This document shows positions 19,200-38,419 of a stretch of 64,000 nucleotides of DNA, in pieces. Location of the stretch: assembly GCA_943735955.1 (NCBI GenBank), contig OX030964.1, forward strand, positions 6,055,997 through 6,119,996, in the 5' to 3' direction. The number at the start of each line of letters is the position of its first letter. Position 1 is the first letter of the stretch. Below the pieces are notes generated by a model. It made no database searches and was not told the DNA's origin. It was given only the letters and a program-made list of their open reading frames with translations. Origin of the DNA: Piscicola geometra. Lineage: Eukaryota > Annelida > Clitellata > Hirudinida > Piscicolidae. A program made the translations under genes and the position numbers.

Positions 19200-19292
19200 T
19201 ACTAACGCCTACAAATGAATATGAAACAAATGGATTGAACGCCAGCTCCACCTGACGTCACTGCGTTCATGCACTCCAACGTAGGCACGTGT
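19200..19292 (-). promoter_or_regulatory. Conserved upstream block with TGACGTCA (copy D)
   Basis: Same block, TGACGTCA at 19253-19260, about 245 bases upstream of the copy D start. Confidence 0.6.
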
Positions 19293-19917
19293 GTCCCTCA
19301 ATTGACAAGAGGAGTTCAGACACTGCTCTGTGGAAATGAAACGTTATTTTTATTTTTAAAAATAACGACGGCGCATTCAAAGATGTGATAACTTAACGAC
19401 TTATTGATCTGAATAAAAATCTTAAAATTAATCTTAAGGTTTTATGAGAATTGCATCAGGCACACCGTCATAACTTCCCATCCATAAGCTTTTGAAATAA
19501 ATATAATTTTATTAATCTTCATGAATTTAAAATAATTTTTAAAAATAAATTTTAATAAATAAATACAAAAAAAGCTTAATTACACAGATTTAAATCAGAA
19601 ACTAGCAACACGAATGTAATTATATCCAATCAAAGATTTTTATCTAACATAAATCTATATTAAACTGTAGTAATAAGGTACATAACTGTTTTTTTTAATT
19701 AATTAGTTTATTTTTCTTAAAGACCTGAACTTTGATATACAACATCATTTAAATGGTCAGAAATCGTCTATCAGAATGATAGTAAAGTAAATCGAAGTCT
19801 TTAACACAACACGGAAATAAGTGGAGGTAAAATATTTGTAAACTAATAAAACGAAAAAACAATCTCCAATAAATAATAAGATCAGTTACGAATGAGAGAT
19901 CAGAGTAAATGGTGAGA

Positions 19918-26421
<6,504 letters not shown>

Positions 26422-26624
26422 CTTTCGGGTTTATTTGTTAAGCTTGCAAGCTTGCTTTTAAAAGTGAATATTGCTTCAAAGAATTTAATTATGCGTTGCA
26501 GAGGTTTTTTGAAAAAAATATTTTAAGAATTAATCATATTTAAATTATTTCAACAAAATATTAACCCTTTTTATAAAGATTTTGAAATAACACAATTCAA
26601 GTAAATCATGGATAGACTCTTTCA

Positions 26625-26840
26625 TAAGCGCCTAAAATTGACTTGGTTTGGCCCAATCATCAGACACGATTCACTAAGACGGTACTAAGGATACGCTACA
26701 AGGAAGTCAAGGCCGTCAGAAAAAGAGCTGGATGGACGTCTCTTCCCTTGAGCAGTCTTCTCAACGCTGCTAACAACAGAACAGAATAGCGGACTATAGC
26801 GGCGTCTTCTTTGATTCTTCAATCACGATCAGGATGAAGA
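26625..26840 (+). mobile_element. LINE remnant, 3' end of reverse-transcriptase ORF
   Basis: The plus strand encodes broken pieces resembling the C-terminus of non-LTR reverse transcriptases: LTWFGPIIRHDSL near 26639, then KKSWMDVSSLEQ and ADYSGVFFD after a frameshift. It ends in an (ATG)n tail at about 26838-26860. No intact ORF is left. Confidence 0.5.
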
Positions 26841-26860
26841 TGATGATGATGATGATGAAC

Positions 26861-28287
26861 TTCGTAACCCCTTAAGAAAATCGTAACACCTTGACATCTG
26901 CTAACTCCAAACCTGAACAGACACTTTCTGAGAAAGGTTTTAACAAGTGGTTCGTGTTCCATCCTCCACCAGCCTTCCCTCTAGTGTTTTCCTTCCTCAT
27001 TTGAATAGTTTAGTATACTCAATTTATTAAATATCCCATATTTCTTAATTAAATATCAATATTAAATATTGTATCAAGTTGATAAAAGATATAATTGGTA
27101 CTTTTTAATCACCGAAAATGGACGGATTTGTTTGGGAAATAAGTGAGATATCATTAGTGTAGTAGGTTGTGGTATAACTTGAATGAAATACGTTGATAAA
27201 TATATAAATCGAAGGTGAATATATCTAAAACCTAAAATTAAAAAAACTAAAAAGTTATTATTTTTATTATTATCATTATTTTTTTATATTACTATTAATA
27301 TGATTAAAAAATAGGAAATACCAGAATAAAATTATCATGTAATAAAATTATAAGCGACATTTTATACATTTAAAAAATTATGTTTTATAATATTAATATT
27401 ATTATTTTTTATATAAATGTTGAAAATAAGTGAGTATTGTACAATCAGCATTAAAAGTTAAAAAGAAAGCAATATTTGAAATTTGCAAAAGTTGATTTTA
27501 GACAAGCGCCAATGATTTCACAGTTGAAAATAAATACAATTTGTAAAACGGTTTTTGAATAAAAAAAATAAAAATATATATCTTGATAACAGTTATATCA
27601 ATTTAAATAATGATAATAATTAATATGATTACTACTATTCTTATGATTCTAGATACATTCAAAGACGAGTGATTTTTATAAAAAAACAAGAAGCAGTGAA
27701 CCGTAAGACAAAATTGGACGGAAAGAAGCAGAAAAACAAATGTTTAAAACCCCAAAAACACTGAATAGATTAAATATCCAACATGCACTTCCGGTAAATA
27801 ATTGGTAGTGAATAGAAAAATTAATAGTATTTAAATGATCCATTAATTATTTAATAAATTAATAAATCAATTAATTTGTTAATTAATTAATCAATCAATA
27901 GTAGTTAATAGATGTACGATGATTGAAATAGACGAGTAGGCGAGCAGTGAATGAGTGGTTGTGGCAAAATCACGGAAAAGTGAATTATTGGCGCCAAAGT
28001 GAAGTTCAATTGTTGACGGTGAACCAGGAAGCGCCATTCCATCGGACCAGACAGCTCATCATCCTTGCATCCCACGTCACCCCAATCAACCTGCTACCAC
28101 CAATTAAGTTTCCACCAGCATCTCTGCATTTACCCTCACCACTATCACTACCTACATCTCCAAACCCCTTCCCCCTCCCTCGCATTCCACCATCTTCAGC
28201 CCTAATATTCCCTCCTCACCCCCCTCCCCTCCCCAATTTTAACTTCACCACCCTCAGCCCCCCCACTCCACCCCCACCACCCCATCA
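26861..28287. other. Intergenic, no gene seen
   Basis: Strongly AT-rich to about 27940, then CT-rich 28080-28290. I see no conserved coding sequence. A tiny last exon of the Rab4 gene could be hidden in the second part. Confidence 0.5.
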
Positions 28288-29964
<1,677 letters not shown>

Positions 29965-30457
29965 TCTTGAAAAATAGATTACTACAAAAAGTTCACTTTT
30001 TCATCCTTGACTTCAAGCTAAAAATTAAAAAACATTTCCACAATGGAAAAATAAACTCTAAAATAAATAAATAAAATAAATTTATTGTCATAAAAATATT
30101 AAAAATCATAATTACGATTTTCCACCACGCTGGCAGTCTTGACATCATATTGCACAATCTCACCTGCCGAGAAAACACGCTGGAATGGACACGTGTATTG
30201 ATTGAATGCGTCTGCTAGTCTTTATAAGGAAGTGCCATGCGCTCAAATTTATACTGTTTGCTTATCATTGTTAATAAATTTAATATATTGCTGATAAAAC
30301 ATTGTTTACAACATAAACTTTTGATATATTACCTAATTGATTACAAAAAATTGAAACCTTTGTTTATTAACATTATAATACAAAAACTAAAAAAACCCCC
30401 GGTTGGTTTTTAAAAATATAGTTGCAAATAGTTAAAACTAATTCCATCGGATCCAGT
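29965..30457. promoter_or_regulatory. Shared divergent promoter region of Rab4 and the ARF-like gene
   Basis: AT-rich gap of 493 bases between the two divergent start codons. No clear TATA box or CpG island is evident; regulation from this gap is inferred from position only. Confidence 0.4.
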
Positions 30458-32016
30458 ATGGGTTTGTTCATCTCACGTCTACATCAACTCTTCTCAAACC
30501 TCCCTCCGTGCAGGGTGCTACTAATCGGCCTAGACGCTGCTGGTTAGAAGACGTCTGCTAACTTTTATTTATCGAATGACTACTCAGATAACTTAAATAT
30601 AAAGTTTTATAAATTTGTTATATTGCTTTGTTCAATTAAACTGTTATTCTATCGATATTACATAGGTAACTCAAACCTGGAGTTTTATAGAATAACTACT
30701 TTTAATCAAATAAAATGAAATTGTATCGACCTTACACAGGGAAAACAACGATATTATACAAGTTGAAACTGAACGAGACAGTCAGCACGATTCCAACCAT
30801 TGGTGTGAATTCATTCAATATTTGTCACTAACCGCACTAAATAAATGCACCTTTTTCGTTCAATATCATGAATCAAAAATGGCCATTCTAAATGTTTTCG
30901 AAAATGTGCTTCAACCAACCAATCATTCAATCAATCAACTAACCATCCAAACAACCATCCAAACCAGGTTTCAACGTTGAAAACGTGAAGGTTGGAAAGG
31001 GAGTAGAACTGACAGTATGGGACGTAGGTGGTCAAGAGAAGATCCGACGTCTCTGGAAGCATTATTTCCAGAACGTTGAAGGGATCTTATACGTGGTAGA
31101 TGGCACCGACAGAGAGAGGGTGGAGGAGGCGAGGGAAGAATTGGAAGGAGTGATGCAGAGTTTGGCGGAGGTGCATGGCAACAGAGGAGTGCCCGTGCAG
31201 GTGATTGCCAACAAGCAGGACTTGCCCAGTGAGTGGTGTGGATGTTAAAGCTATGCACAACAAAATAATTGTTAAAACTTCTTCGATCCTTTTTATCCAT
31301 CAATCCATGTGGTGGTGTTTGATGAATGCACTTATCAACCCTCTTTTTCCATCACCCTTTAAAATATCAACCAGTTTAAGAACCACTTATGTAAAAATTT
31401 ATCAACCATTCCATCTTTACTATTACTCGCCTAAGCATCCATCTTTCCAACCACCCATTCGACCATGCTATCACCTATTAACCAATCCATCCATCTTTCC
31501 AACCACCCATTCAACCATGCTATCACCCATTAACCAATCCATTCATCTTTCCAACCACCCATCGAACTATCAACTTTAAAAAAAATCCATCCATCCACCA
31601 AACCACCCATCGAACTACAACATTCAGAATAATCCACCAACCCACCCATCTTCCACTCCCTTCAACCCTCTACCTTATCTATCACGACTACCCTCTCTCT
31701 TTCCCCTCTCACCTCCCTCCCTCCACCAAAATAACTCTTCCACCCTTCCTCCACCAAATTAACCCACCCACCCTTCCCTCACTAAATTAACCCACCCACC
31801 CTTCCCCCACCAAAATAACCCATGCACCCACCCATCTTCCCCCCCCCCCCCTCCCCCAATCCAGACTGCATGGGGGCGGGGGAGCTGGCTGAGAAGATGC
31901 ATCTGCACAAGGTGCTGCAGGCGAGTGCATGGCATGTGCAGGCCTCTTGTGCCCTCAATGGCGAGGGTCTTTATGAGGCAATTGAGTCCTTGGTCGCGAT
32001 GATGAAGAAGAAGTAG
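30458..32016 (+). CDS. ARF-like small GTPase (4 exons)
   Basis: Exons 30458-30542, 30740-30802, 30968-31228 and 31865-32016 join in phase to 186 residues. The protein starts MGLFISRL, so the glycine needed for N-myristoylation is present. GTP-binding motifs: GLDAAGKTT across the first junction, switch [22 protein letters not shown] in switch II, NKQDLPN across the last junction, and SCALNGEG near the end. It clearly belongs to the ARF/ARL family, but an insertion before the NKQD motif ([11 protein letters not shown]) and general divergence stop me from naming a subfamily. It acts on membranes in vesicle traffic by family analogy. Divergent from Rab4 with 493 bases between start codons. Confidence 0.93.
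31330..31850. repeat. CCATC/CCACCC low-complexity in ARF-like intron 3
   Basis: Degenerate repeats such as CCATCTTTCCAACCACCCATTC, then CCACCC-rich sequence ending in a C tract that serves as the polypyrimidine tract of the last acceptor. Confidence 0.75.
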
Positions 32017-32200
32017 TGATGGTGGAGGTGATGATGATGATGAAGTGATGATGGTGAAGAAGAAGTGATGGTGGAGGTGATGATGATGATGAAGTGATGA
32101 TGGTGAAGAAGAAGTAGTGATGGTGGAGGTGATAATGAAGATGAAGTGATGATGGTGAAGAAGAAGTAATGATGAAGATGAAGTAGTGATGGTAAAAAAG
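32017..32200. repeat. GATGGTGAAGAAGAAGT tandem repeats
   Basis: Repeats of about 50 bases (GAAGAAGAAGTGATGGTGGAGGTGATGATGATGATGAAGTGATGATGGT) start directly at the stop codon of the ARF-like gene and so fall in its 3' UTR. Confidence 0.85.
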
Positions 32201-32702
32201 AGAAGGGATGGAGAGATTATTAAAAAAAGAAATGACGATGATGAAGAGCAAAAATTGATGGAAAGATAGTTTGAAAATGATGTTAATTTATTCAAACGAT
32301 TTGAAACTTTCACAACTTTATATTCTTTTATACGCTTTTAAGACGATTTTTCACATCCTTTAAAACTTAGCCATCATCATCATTTTTCATTTAACCTCAA
32401 TGAAACATTGAATTACTCCATTCAACCTCACTTTGTTATAAACAATAACTCTTAGTAGATGTATTGGAAAAGATGAGTGACAATTTATGCATAGAAAACA
32501 TCTAATGATTAAATATTTTGAGCATGATTGCAAAACTCATTGAAAAAAGCACAAAAATGTTTTTTAATTCTTTTTAACTCATTAAAAAACTCAAATTTAA
32601 AAAATAAATATTTTAAAGTACAATTATATTTAAAATAAATATTCCAAAAATATTTTTTCAATCTGTTGCTGGGGTTAATCCTTCTCAGAAACTCGCACCA
32701 AT

Positions 32703-32793
32703 GCTGCAGTGGCTATGCAAGTCTACAGTGGCTATGCAAGTCTACAATGGCTACACAAGTCTACAGTGGCTATACAAGTCTAGAGTGGCTTGA
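32703..32793. repeat. 19-base tandem repeat
   Basis: About five imperfect copies of CTACAGTGGCTATGCAAGT between the ARF-like and zinc-finger genes. Confidence 0.85.
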
Positions 32794-32839
32794 GGTTTTC
32801 TGATCTTTAAACATTTTACTTTTGCCTGCCATTTCTCCG

Positions 32840-35287
32840 TTAGTGACTTACATCACCACCACCACCACCGCCACTACAATCATCATCCCCACTAACACAA
32901 CCATTATCACCACTACTAACAACGCCACCACCACCATCATCATCATCATCATTATTACCAGCGCTGTTACAAAAAGTGTTAATGAAAGTCATCAATTGGT
33001 CTTGGTTATCATTATCAGCAACATTTTGATCAATATCATCATCAGCGCCATTCTGATCAATATCATTACCCGCACCATTGGCATCATCTTTAGTATTATC
33101 ACCACTACTATCAACACCATAGCCACTACCACTACTATCACAAATACCATATTTAGTATTTCTATTATTTATACTTTTATGTACGCTATGATTTCCGCCG
33201 AAAGATAATTCCAGTGAATAATTATTTGATATCTTATTAACATCACAATTATTAATATTATTTTCATTATTTTTATTATTATTATTTGTACTACCAGTAT
33301 TATTATTAATATTATTATTATCGATGATTAGGGTAGATTGATCCTTGTGCATGAATTTGACGTGTCTCTTGAAGGACTGTGATGATGATGATACTGATAA
33401 TAATGATGATGCTGATAATGATGATGCTGATAATGATGATGATTCTGATGATAACAATATGAATATTGATGATCGTTAAAAGATATACTTTCACAGCAGC
33501 CACTACCATCAAAGCAAAACCATCATTATCATCACAACCACTATCACCCGCACAACCACCATCACCAAAATGATCATCACAACCACCATCATCAACAACA
33601 TAACTATCATCATCACCACCCTCACCACCTGTGAGTGCTTGAAAGTTTTGGCGCAGTGCACACACACGTGCACACCGCCACACGAGTGCACCTGCAACTC
33701 TGCAGACGACTTGAAGCCCTTGCCACACTGTGTACACCACTCGTGCAAGCCCGCCTGTGGTGATGATGATGATGGTGGTGGTGATGATGATGATGGTGGT
33801 GATGATGATGACGATGGTGGTGATGATGATGATGATGATGGTGGTGTTCGAATGATAGGCCAAATTATGAGGATGATGGTGATAATGGTAGTATAATAAA
33901 AATATTTATTGAGGGTATAATAGTGGTAATGGTGGAAAATTGAATATATGGCATACATTAAGAAATTAATTCTACTGAGAAAGAACATGAGAAGCACACA
34001 AACCTCATGTTTCCGCGCGTGCCTCTTCAGCTGTTCCGAGAACCTGAAGGAGAGTGCACAAGAGGTGCACGAGTAGGCGAGGATGGATGAGTGCGTGCGT
34101 AGGTGCTTGTGAAGGTTGCTGGCGTGGTGGAAGGATCGTGAGCAGTGCTTGCAGTGGAAGAGGGGAGGGGAAGAGAGGTTCTTGCTTTCAGGGTGGTAGC
34201 GGAGGAGGTGACTGAACAAGGAGTTTCTGCCCGAGAGTTGCTTGTCGCAGTACTGGCATTTGACTCCTTGGCCTGGCCCGTGCATCTGGAAGTTGGAGAA
34301 TTTGTGGAATATGGGCTATTTTAATACTAAATCATATTGATTCTATCAAATAATACAATTATGTAATTTTTATATATATTGAAAATTAAATTATGAAATA
34401 TATTTTAATGATGATAATACTCATTATATAATATTAAAAGTTTCAAAAATAACATAAACTATCTGGCTATAATAGTGCAAGCATTGAGCACCTGGCAGAC
34501 GTGTTCATGCAGTGCAGTCTTAAGGTGAAACTTCTTGGCACAGTGCGGACACTGCTGCTTCTTCTCACCGTGCAGACTAAGGTGTTTGTGGAGGTTGCTC
34601 AAGTTCGCAAAGGTCTTGCCACACTTCTGGCATATGCAAGCCTTTTTTCTTTTCATGTTTGATGCGAGGTCTAACCCTTCCTCTTTTGATGTACAGTTGT
34701 GCAGAAGAATCAAATGCTTTTTGGAGAATGAAACACCGCACTTATCACAGACGAATTTGTTTTCCGGCATGTGTGAAAGTTTGTGTTTTGTTAGATTTTT
34801 TTCGTTTGACAGAATCTTTCCACATTCCTCACACTGAAACTCCACAGGAAGACTCTTGATCATTATTAGATTTTTCAAAAATCTAACTTTTAGAAGTTGA
34901 AATGAATAAAATCAAATAAGATAAAATCATAAAAAATAAATTATTAATGTTATATTTATAATTCAGTTTTTCTTATTAAATGAAAGAGAGAAATTTTGTA
35001 AAAATAGATACCAGTAACAAAAGAGATGGCTAAGGTTTTTAAAAACATTTTATTTAATCATTTCGAAACTAAATTGTAAAAAAATATAATTTAAACTTTT
35101 TTTAAATTGTAAGAAAAATATGTATATGTTTAAGTTAAGGAAAAAATCATCTCTTTGAAAGAATTTTTTTATAAAATAGACCTGCACCAACATCTTTATT
35201 TTTCATCAGTATTGCCCTTAATTTTGTACAATTTGCTTCAGTTCTTTCTAGTTTTCTGCTGCTCACCAAATCGTTGCTTATGCAATC
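32840..35287 (-). CDS. C2H2 zinc-finger protein (5 exons seen)
   Basis: Exons 35287-35182, 34886-34492, 34285-34004, 33754-33629 and 33376-32840 keep phase and encode about 480 residues; the N-terminus is open upstream. Nine finger units occur: four in exon 2, three in exon 3 and two in exon 4, the last split across the exon 4/5 junction (HVCVHCAKTFKHSQ then SFKRHVKFMH). Units 2, 4 and 8 end in Cys instead of the second His, giving C2HC versions (LILLHNC, ALHEHVC, ELQVHSC). The last exon adds a tail of about 170 residues rich in Asn, Asp and Gly, mostly encoded by trinucleotide-like sequence. A DNA-binding regulator is likely; target unknown. A further 5' exon near 35640-35715 was considered but not phase-matched. 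Confidence 0.88.
33380..33625. repeat. GATGATGATG/CACCATCATC low-complexity in zinc-finger intron
   Basis: Trinucleotide-rich intron between zinc-finger exons 4 and 5; a similar GATGATGATGGTG run fills 33758-33845. Confidence 0.85.
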
Positions 35288-36270
35288 CTATGATCTTGAA
35301 GAAAAAGCGTTCAATATAAATGTTCTCGCTTGATGGATACTTAAAAAGATTAATTAATAATTTAAAAATAGAAAATCTAAATCTAAAATCTTGAAAAGCT
35401 AGTGTGAAATGTCAAAAAACAACTCAAAAACTTTCCTATTCGTTTGTATGACGCCTTATCATCCAAGTTGTTATACTTTTATTGTGTTCTTTGCTCATAA
35501 TTTTTAGGTGTTCATATGCTAGTCCGAATCAATAGGCCACAGGCATGCAGACGGATATATAGAAGGACAAATAAATAGGTAGAGATGTTGAGAGAGACAT
35601 GCAAACAGGGAGAAATACGCAGAGATGAATGAAAAGCTCTCATTGCTGGTTGATGCCAGAGTGTGCCTCAAATTTGTTGGAATGTTTTCAAAACTTCTGT
35701 CTTCCATGTAACAATGTATTTTCTGAATTAACAACATATACTTTTTGTTACTTCCTAATATTATATTTGTAATATTGTCTTGCTTTCCTAAAGTTGAAAT
35801 TTATATTTAAATGTTTCAAAAGTTTTCAGAATTTTTTTTTAGGAAGCTCTTATGTTTTTCTTGGACAATATTGAATGTAGATTATCAATAAGGCTTATCT
35901 ACATTGTAGATAAGCCTTGTTGAGAATACTATGCGGCAATATATCGCATTAGAGTCAGTTGATCTAAAAAAATAACATTTTAAACATTTTAATAAAGTTA
36001 AATTTAAAAGTTGAAAATTTTTTTTTAATAAATGGGAAAAAATCATTTGAAACATAAAACTGGAAAATAAAACCAATATTCAGCGACTTTAGTGGTTTAT
36101 GGAAGTGGGCCACATTCAAACACCCATTCAAACAGAGCTTATTGAGAGGGCAAAATCGAAAAGGAAGTCAAAGAAAATGATTTAGAGTTGATTTGAACTT
36201 CAAAAACCTAATCGTTAACGAATTTAAGATTTATGGATTAAAGTATTCAATTATCTGATTGATTTACTGA
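35288..36270. other. Intergenic AT-rich stretch
   Basis: Mostly AT-rich without a supported gene. A minus-strand stretch at 35715-35640 (MEDRSFENIPTNLRHTL) looks exon-like behind a TTAATTCAG acceptor but no donor in the right phase was found. Confidence 0.4.
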
Positions 36271-36349
36271 TTAAATTGTCCGAAATTCATTTGCAACACA
36301 ATTTAAAAACAGCAAAAACCAGACTTTTTCATGACTTCAACAAAGACAC

Positions 36350-36640
36350 AAAAAGCTCAACAACAACGCACCACGCTCAACAACAACGCACCACACTCAA
36401 CAACAACACACCAAGCTCAACAACAACTACAACTACAAACATTTTCATCGAGCATATCAATAATTGTCTCCAAACAAAAGATCCTAAAGCAATATCCTAC
36501 TTCATCCCAACGACCTCAACAACTACAACTAGATTGATAGCTACAACTAACAAAAAACAACAACAACACCAACAACAATATTTATTGACAAAATTACAAT
36601 AGCAACAACAAACAACTACAACAATACTTATAGATACAAT
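36350..36640. repeat. CAACAA/ACAACTAC repeats
   Basis: Units such as CTCAACAACAACGCACCACG, then CAA and AACTAC trinucleotide runs. They yield Gln- and Thr-rich spurious frames. Confidence 0.85.
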
Positions 36641-36732
36641 TACTACTACTACAACAAAAACAGCCTCAGCATCATTAGCAGCAACATTGGCCGCTGTTTC
36701 TGTAAGGTCTCTTGCATTCATTTGCCAAACGT

Positions 36733-37112
36733 TTGACAGTCTTTGAAGGCCTCACAACACTCCGTCACCATGCAAGCCATGAAGGCCATGAGAGACGGTA
36801 TGTTACTCCCTTGTTGCCATCACCACCACCATCATCCTCATCATCTCAACCATTATCGTCATCATCACCATCATCTTCATCATCACCATCATCGTCATCT
36901 CCACCATCATCATCATCTCCACCATCATCATCATCTCCACCATCATCATCATCCCCACCATCACCATCATCATCATCACCATCCTTTTTATCATCTCCAT
37001 CATCTTCATCATCCTCACCTACACATGCTGTAGGGCGGTAGTATTCGTCAGTTTCAATTGCATCAACCCGTCTCACGCTCTGAGGGAAGTGCAGAACTGC
37101 TGTGTGTGTGTG
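36733..37112 (-). CDS. Possible small cysteine-rich protein, two exons
   Basis: The first candidate exon ends at a good G/GTGAGG donor near 37018 and encodes VLHFPQSVRRVDAIETDEYY then RPTAC. The second, near 36810-36733, encodes MAFMACMVTECCEAFKDCQT and ends FGK-stop. Cysteine spacing vaguely recalls mitochondrial CHCH proteins but the twin CX9C pattern is not met. The acceptor of the second exon is poor. The intron is a CATCAT array (36815-37010). Not assigned. Confidence 0.3.
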
Positions 37113-37395
37113 TGTGTGCGGACAATAATGTGTACGAAATAACACTTTAAGTTAATGGAAATAGTGGGTGTTGTAGTTTGGTGTTGTTGATGTTGTTGAT
37201 GCAGTTTATTGTGTTGTTTGGTGTTCTTGTTGACGATGTAGTTCAGTGTGTTTTTGTTAAGTTTCGTGTTGGTTCTTTTTGACGGTGTAGTTGGGTGTTT
37301 ATGTTGTTTAATGTGTCTTTTTGTTTTTGTTATATTTGGTTGTAGCTCGAAGATTAATGTTGTAGATGAGAGTGTTGAAGTTACTGCTTAGGAGG

Positions 37396-37582
37396 CAAAA
37401 GTTATCATCCCTTTATATTCGTCTTAAAAGTTATCATCCCTTTATATTCGTCTCAAAAAGTTATAATCCCTTTATATTCGTCTCAAAAAGTTATCATCCC
37501 TTTATATTCGTCTCAAAAAGTTATAATCCCTTTATATTCGTTTCAAAAGTTATCATTCTTTTATATTCGTCTTAAAAAGTTA
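37396..37582. repeat. 29-base tandem repeat, six copies
   Basis: Six copies of a unit AAAAGTTATCATCCCTTTAT followed by ATTCGTCTC, with occasional A/C variants. Confidence 0.92.
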
Positions 37583-37591
37583 TCTGGATTA

Positions 37592-38414
37592 TTTCATTTT
37601 GAACGGCTTCAACGCCACCCAACTTAATGCTGGCGACCACGGCTTAGTCGTCTTGGTAGCAATCAGCTTATTGGAGTAGGTTTGTACTTTCCTGTAGTGG
37701 TTGTCATTCTGGTGGTGTGGTGTGGTGGTGGTGGTCATTGTGGTGGTGGTGGTGGTCATTGTGGTGCTGTGGTGGTAGTGGTGGTGTGGTGTGGTGGTGT
37801 GGTGGTGGTGGTGGTGGTCATTGTGGTGGTGTGGTGTGGTGGTGTGGTGGTGGGGGTGGTGGTGGTCATTGTGGTGCTGTGGTGGTAGTGGTGGTGTGGT
37901 GTGGTGCTGTGGTGGTAGTGGTGGTGTGGTGTGGTGCTGTGGTGGTAGTGGTGGTGTGGTGTGGTGCTGTGGTGGTGTGGTGGTGGTGGTGGTCATTGTG
38001 GTGCTGTGGTGGTAGTGGTGGTGTGGTGTGGTGCTGTGGTGGTGGTCATTGTGGTGGTGGTGGTGGTCATTGTGGGGGTGTTGGTGGTGGTGTTGGTGGT
38101 GGTCACTGTGGTGGTCACTGTGGTGGTCACTGTGGTGGTGTTGGTGGTGGTAGTGGTGGTGGTAAGACACAGAACGTGTTAAAAGATTCAAAAAGTGGAG
38201 TTGAAAAATCTATTTGTGCTTTTAATTGGATTTTCAAATCACACGTTTTGCTTAAAAAATTGCAAAAAGAGTCACTGACAGTTTTTCTTCCAATTTTTGT
38301 AACCGCTGCGTAAATAATAGAAAAGAAGTACATTTATTTGTGAATTTAATGCTGAATTACTCACCAAAAACATAAAAGACGCGAGCCAGTCTCTCTGTAC
38401 CACCAATGGCTTAA
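37592..38414 (-). CDS. Possible terminal exons of an unidentified gene
   Basis: A minus-strand exon at about 37693-37592 begins after a CACTACAG acceptor and ends ALSWVALKPFKMK-stop. Upstream candidates lie at about 38309-38170 and 38414-38365; the latter has a textbook TTTCAG acceptor and GTGAGTAA donor. Frames can be joined in more than one way and I recognise no family. The intervening GGTGGTGGTCATTGTG array at 37690-38165 would be an intron. Confidence 0.3.
37700..38165. repeat. GGTGGTGGTGGTCATTGTG minisatellite
   Basis: About 465 bases of G/T-rich imperfect repeats with CATTGTGGTGCTGTGGTGGTAG units; source of Trp/Gly-rich and Val-rich spurious frames. Confidence 0.93.
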
Positions 38415-38419
38415 CTGAA

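Noticed and set aside
36497..36721. Val/Cys-rich minus-strand frame
   Set aside because: Translation of CAA/TAC repeats.
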